Assembly: GCF_009689985.1 (NCBI RefSeq)
Contig: NZ_QBAW01000001.1
Location: 248,001-312,000, forward strand
Direction: 5' to 3'
DNA length: 64,000 nt
Source of the DNA: Helicobacter pylori
Lineage (GTDB): Bacteria; Campylobacterota; Campylobacteria; Campylobacterales; Helicobacteraceae
Made by a program: the position numbers and the translations under genes. Shown piece after piece: positions 61,307 to 64,000 of this stretch. How positions within the stretch are numbered: position 1 is the first letter of the stretch; each line of letters starts with the position of its first letter. The notes under the pieces are model-generated. The model was not told where the DNA came from, made no database searches, and saw only the letters and a list, made by a program, of their open reading frames with translations.

Positions 61307-62674
61307 TTAGCATTTTAAGGTTTTGGCTAATCCCCCTAACGAAGTTTCTTTGTATTTTTCATTCATGTCTTTTCCGGTCGCATACATCGTGGCGATCACT
61401 TCATCTAGGCTCACTTTAGGCTTGTATTCATCTTCTAAGGCTAGTTTAGAAGCGCTGATCGCTTTAATCGCCCCTAAAACATTGCGCTCAATGCAAGGGA
61501 TTTGCACCAAGCCCCCCACCGGATCGCATGTCAATCCTAAATGGTGCTCCATAGCGATTTCACTAGCGATCAAAACCTGTTGCGTGGTCGCTTGGCACAA
61601 ATAGGCTAACCCTCCTGCAGCCATAGAGCTTGCCACGCCAATTTCAGCCTGACACCCCGCTTCTGCGCCGCTCAAGGAAGCGTTTTTCTTGTAAAGATAG
61701 CCAATCGCCGCACTAGTGAGTAAAAAATCATTGATAGATTTTTGCGATAAATTTTCAAACAAATGGTTTTTAGCGTATAAAAGCACACTTGGCACCACCG
61801 CGCACGCTCCATTAGTGGGGGCGGTTACCACCTTGCCTCCACTAGCGTTTTCTTCAGCAATGGCGCGAGCGTAAAGCGAAATGTAATCAATCAGCGCTAA
61901 GGGGTCTTTCCCGCTTGTGGGGTGTTTTTCTAAGCGCGTTTTAACGCTTGGGGCTAATCGTGTTACTTTCAAAGAACCAGGCAGATACCTTTCTTTAGAA
62001 TTAGCCCCATTATAATAACACTCAAGCATCGCATGATAAATTTTAGTCATCGTTGCATCAGGGCAGTTTTTGAGGGCGTTTTCTCTCAAACGCACGATTT
62101 CAGCGATGCTTTTTTGGTGTTTTTGGCACAATTCTAGCAATTCCTTAGCGCTTGAAAAATCATAAGCAACGCTTTCATTCCCGCCCTCTTCAGACAAGTT
62201 GTCTAATTCTTTTTCAGTATAGACAAACCCTCCACCAACAGAATAATAAGTCTCTTCCTTTAAAACCTCATTTTTAGCGTTAAAAGCTTTTAGAATGAGA
62301 GCGTTTTGGTGTCTGGCTAAAGGTTTGTTGTCAAAAATCAAATCTTTAGCATAATTAAAAGGGATATGATGCTGGTTAGCGAGTTTTAAAGCTTTGTTTT
62401 CAAACACCTCATGCAATAAGGCTTTTTTGGTTGTTATATCTAATTCGTTAGCATAGATGCCATGCAAGCCAATTAAAACCGCCTCATCGCTCAAATGCCC
62501 TTTGCCGGTTAAGGCTAATGAGCCATGCAAGGTGATTTGAACGCGTTCAACCTGCTCTAAAACGCCTTTTAACAACCCGCAAAATCTCGCTCCCGCTTCC
62601 ATAGGCCCTATGGTGTGTGAAGAGCTAGGCCCAACGCCGATTTTAAAAATGGATAAAATAGAAAAACTAGCCAT
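61307..62674 (-). CDS. sdaA: L-serine dehydratase (deaminase)
   Basis: The 455-residue single-chain Fe-S enzyme turns serine into pyruvate and ammonia. It begins SILSIFKIGVGPSSSHTIGP, the family hallmark. The catalytic [4Fe-4S] cysteines lie in the C-terminal half (GAEAGCQAEIG, LTCDPVGGLVQIPCIE). The start overlaps the sdaC stop (TAATG). With the transporter it lets the cell use serine as a carbon source. Confidence 0.96.
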   Translation of the reverse strand: MASFSILSIFKIGVGPSSSHTIGPMEAGARFCGLLKGVLEQVERVQITLHGSLALTGKGHLSDEAVLIGLHGIYANELDITTKKALLHEVFENKALKLANQHHIPFNYAKDLIFDNKPLARHQNALILKAFNAKNEVLKEETYYSVGGGFVYTEKELDNLSEEGGNESVAYDFSSAKELLELCQKHQKSIAEIVRLRENALKNCPDATMTKIYHAMLECYYNGANSKERYLPGSLKVTRLAPSVKTRLEKHPTSGKDPLALIDYISLYARAIAEENASGGKVVTAPTNGACAVVPSVLLYAKNHLFENLSQKSINDFLLTSAAIGYLYKKNASLSGAEAGCQAEIGVASSMAAGGLAYLCQATTQQVLIASEIAMEHHLGLTCDPVGGLVQIPCIERNVLGAIKAISASKLALEDEYKPKVSLDEVIATMYATGKDMNEKYKETSLGGLAKTLKC

Positions 62675-63915
62675 TAAAATAGTCCTAAAAATACGCTCAA
62701 AGCCGTTAAGCTCCCAAAGACAAACACAAAAATATCCACTTTGAAATTTCTAAAACGCTTCAAACTAGAAACGCTATAAAACGCTATCATGGGCATCACA
62801 AACAGAATGAGCGCGATAATGGGGCCGCCTAAATTCTCAATAAAATCCAAGATATTAGGGTTAATATAAGCCACAAGCGTGATAGTCAGCCATAAAAAAA
62901 TCGTTACGCTCACGCTCAAGGTTTTAGAAGCTTTTTTCAATTTTAAGCTTTGAATGATTATGCCTTCTAAACCCTCCTTAGCCCCATAATAATGCCCAAA
63001 AAAAGATGAAAAAATCGCTAAAAAAGCCACCACAGGCCCAGCATAATTGATTAAAGGGTTGTTTAGGGTGTTAGCAAAATAGCTTAAAATGGGGATATTT
63101 TGTTCCCTTGCTTTCATAAAATCATCAGCATTCAAGCACATGACACACGAAAACACAAAAAACATCACAAACCCTAAAAGCATCAGCGATGTCCCTAATT
63201 CAATTTGATTGAGTTTATACTCTTTGAAAGCGCCGTATTCTTTTCCCACATTTTGAGTGAAGGTGGAAATAATGGGGCTATGGTTGAACGAAAACACAAG
63301 CACCGGTAAGGTTAGCCAAATCGCTAACACAAATTCTTTAAAACTTGGCACCACAAAAAGATTAGTGCCTTGCCAATAAGGGATAAGATACAAAGAAAAA
63401 AGCAATAAAATCAAGCATAAAGGATACACTAAAGCGTTACAAATGCGTGTCACAATCGTAGCGTTAAAAACCATCACCAACATCATTAAAGAAACTAACA
63501 CCACAGCCAGTAAGCCCCGATGAAAAGGCGTGAAATGCAACTGGTTAGTGAAAAAATGATCAAACACATTAGTGATACCCACCCCATAAGCCAAACAAAT
63601 AGGATAAATCGCCAAGAAATAAAGCAAAGTGATAAGAAAACCCCATTGAGCACCAAAATGAGAGCGAACGACCATGGTAATGTCTTCTTGATCTTTAGAT
63701 CCTATGAAATAAGCCAAAGCTCTATGCCCCAGATAAGTTAAAGGGAAGATGATCGCACTCATCACCACAATAGCCCATATCCCATGCCCACCGGCTCTAA
63801 TAGGCAAAAATAAAATCCCAGCCCCCACCGCCGTGCCAAATAAAGACGCTATCCAACGCAAATCAAACAAATTGAGTTTTTTAGGATCTCTTGGAACTGC
63901 TTTTTCTTGTACCAT
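62674..63915 (-). CDS. sdaC: Serine transporter (HAAAP family)
   Basis: The 413-residue inner membrane protein has about 11 transmembrane helices. The N-terminal LFGTAVGAGILFLPIRAG is the conserved signature of the HAAAP amino acid/proton symporters, and VFSFNHSPIIS is another conserved family segment. It lies in an operon with sdaA, with 1-base coupling. A TACAAT box lies just upstream. Confidence 0.93.
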   Translation of the reverse strand: MVQEKAVPRDPKKLNLFDLRWIASLFGTAVGAGILFLPIRAGGHGIWAIVVMSAIIFPLTYLGHRALAYFIGSKDQEDITMVVRSHFGAQWGFLITLLYFLAIYPICLAYGVGITNVFDHFFTNQLHFTPFHRGLLAVVLVSLMMLVMVFNATIVTRICNALVYPLCLILLLFSLYLIPYWQGTNLFVVPSFKEFVLAIWLTLPVLVFSFNHSPIISTFTQNVGKEYGAFKEYKLNQIELGTSLMLLGFVMFFVFSCVMCLNADDFMKAREQNIPILSYFANTLNNPLINYAGPVVAFLAIFSSFFGHYYGAKEGLEGIIIQSLKLKKASKTLSVSVTIFLWLTITLVAYINPNILDFIENLGGPIIALILFVMPMIAFYSVSSLKRFRNFKVDIFVFVFGSLTALSVFLGLF

Positions 63916-63953
63916 GCTATTAAACCGCCCTTTTATCGTGTTAAAGAGTTTTC

Positions 63954-63959
63954 ATTGTA
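63954..63959 (-). promoter_or_regulatory. sdaC-sdaA promoter -10 (TACAAT)
   Basis: Minus strand TACAAT about 40 bases before the sdaC ATG, near the right end of the window. Confidence 0.6.
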
Positions 63960-64000
63960 GCATAAAGCTTTTTATGATTGGGGTTTTTTGAGATTAAGGG

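Overview
The window is a piece of a Helicobacter pylori chromosome. It is AT-rich and dense, with short operons and few gaps. The gene order urease alpha (ureA), lspA, glmM, rpsT, prfA, horA ... flaB, topA ... thrS, infC, rpmI, rplT, horB ... sdaA, sdaC matches, from memory, the segment HP0073 to HP0133 of strain 26695. Locus numbers below are recalled homologues, not search results. Further species marks are a NikR-type operator before ureA, Hop/Hor outer membrane proteins, TATAAT-only promoters, homopolymer phase switches and a split alpha-1,2-fucosyltransferase.

Layout. 1-4.4 kb: urease subunit (cut by the window edge), tRNA-Val, lipoprotein signal peptidase, phosphoglucosamine mutase, S20, RF1. 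4.4-9.2 kb: horA pair and an Asp/Met/Gly repeat protein. 9.2-19.4 kb, minus strand: chemoreceptor TlpC, L13/S9, malate:quinone oxidoreductase, an NlpC/P60 lipoprotein, sigma-80, MTA/SAH/aminofutalosine nucleosidase, FabD. 19.4-22.5 kb, variable: tRNA-Ser, an HrgA-like gene in place of the HpyIII endonuclease, the GATC methyltransferase, and phase-variable futC. 22.6-33.4 kb: a dehydrogenase, a lipoprotein, threonine synthase, TlpA, QueH, an outer membrane protein, an LPS glycosyltransferase and TlpB with its G-repeat leader. 33.5-38.7 kb: a periplasmic nucleotidase, luxS-mccB-mccA, and an orphan McrB-N-like protein. 38.9-42.3 kb: hrcA-grpE-dnaK with a CIRCE-like operator. 42.4-46.9 kb: an aldolase-fold protein, a duplicated small protein, Maf and flagellin B with a sigma-54 promoter. 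47-54 kb: topA, a radical SAM enzyme, one DUF874 protein, ppsA. 54.2-61.3 kb: a tiny lipoprotein, thrS-infC-rpmI-rplT, horB and secreted hypotheticals. 61.3-64 kb: serine deaminase and serine transporter.

How they work together. Several genes serve gastric colonisation: urease and its nickel control, three chemoreceptors (lactate, arginine/acid, urea/AI-2 by literature), flagellin B with its probable glycosylation factor, and surface variation through Lewis antigen fucosylation and O-chain synthesis. MtnN, LuxS, MccA and MccB form a connected route from S-adenosylhomocysteine to cysteine. SdaC/SdaA feed serine to pyruvate, and PpsA can turn pyruvate into PEP.

The most notable points are the hrgA/orphan-methyltransferase locus with a strong inverted repeat upstream, the futC C13 tract coupled to a -1 slippery heptamer, the G11 leader of tlpB, a stand-alone McrB-N-like protein, an aldolase-fold protein that has lost all its expected zinc ligands, and an inverted near-identical 177-bp segment shared by tlpC and tlpA. 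I saw no CRISPR array, IS element, prophage or rRNA gene.
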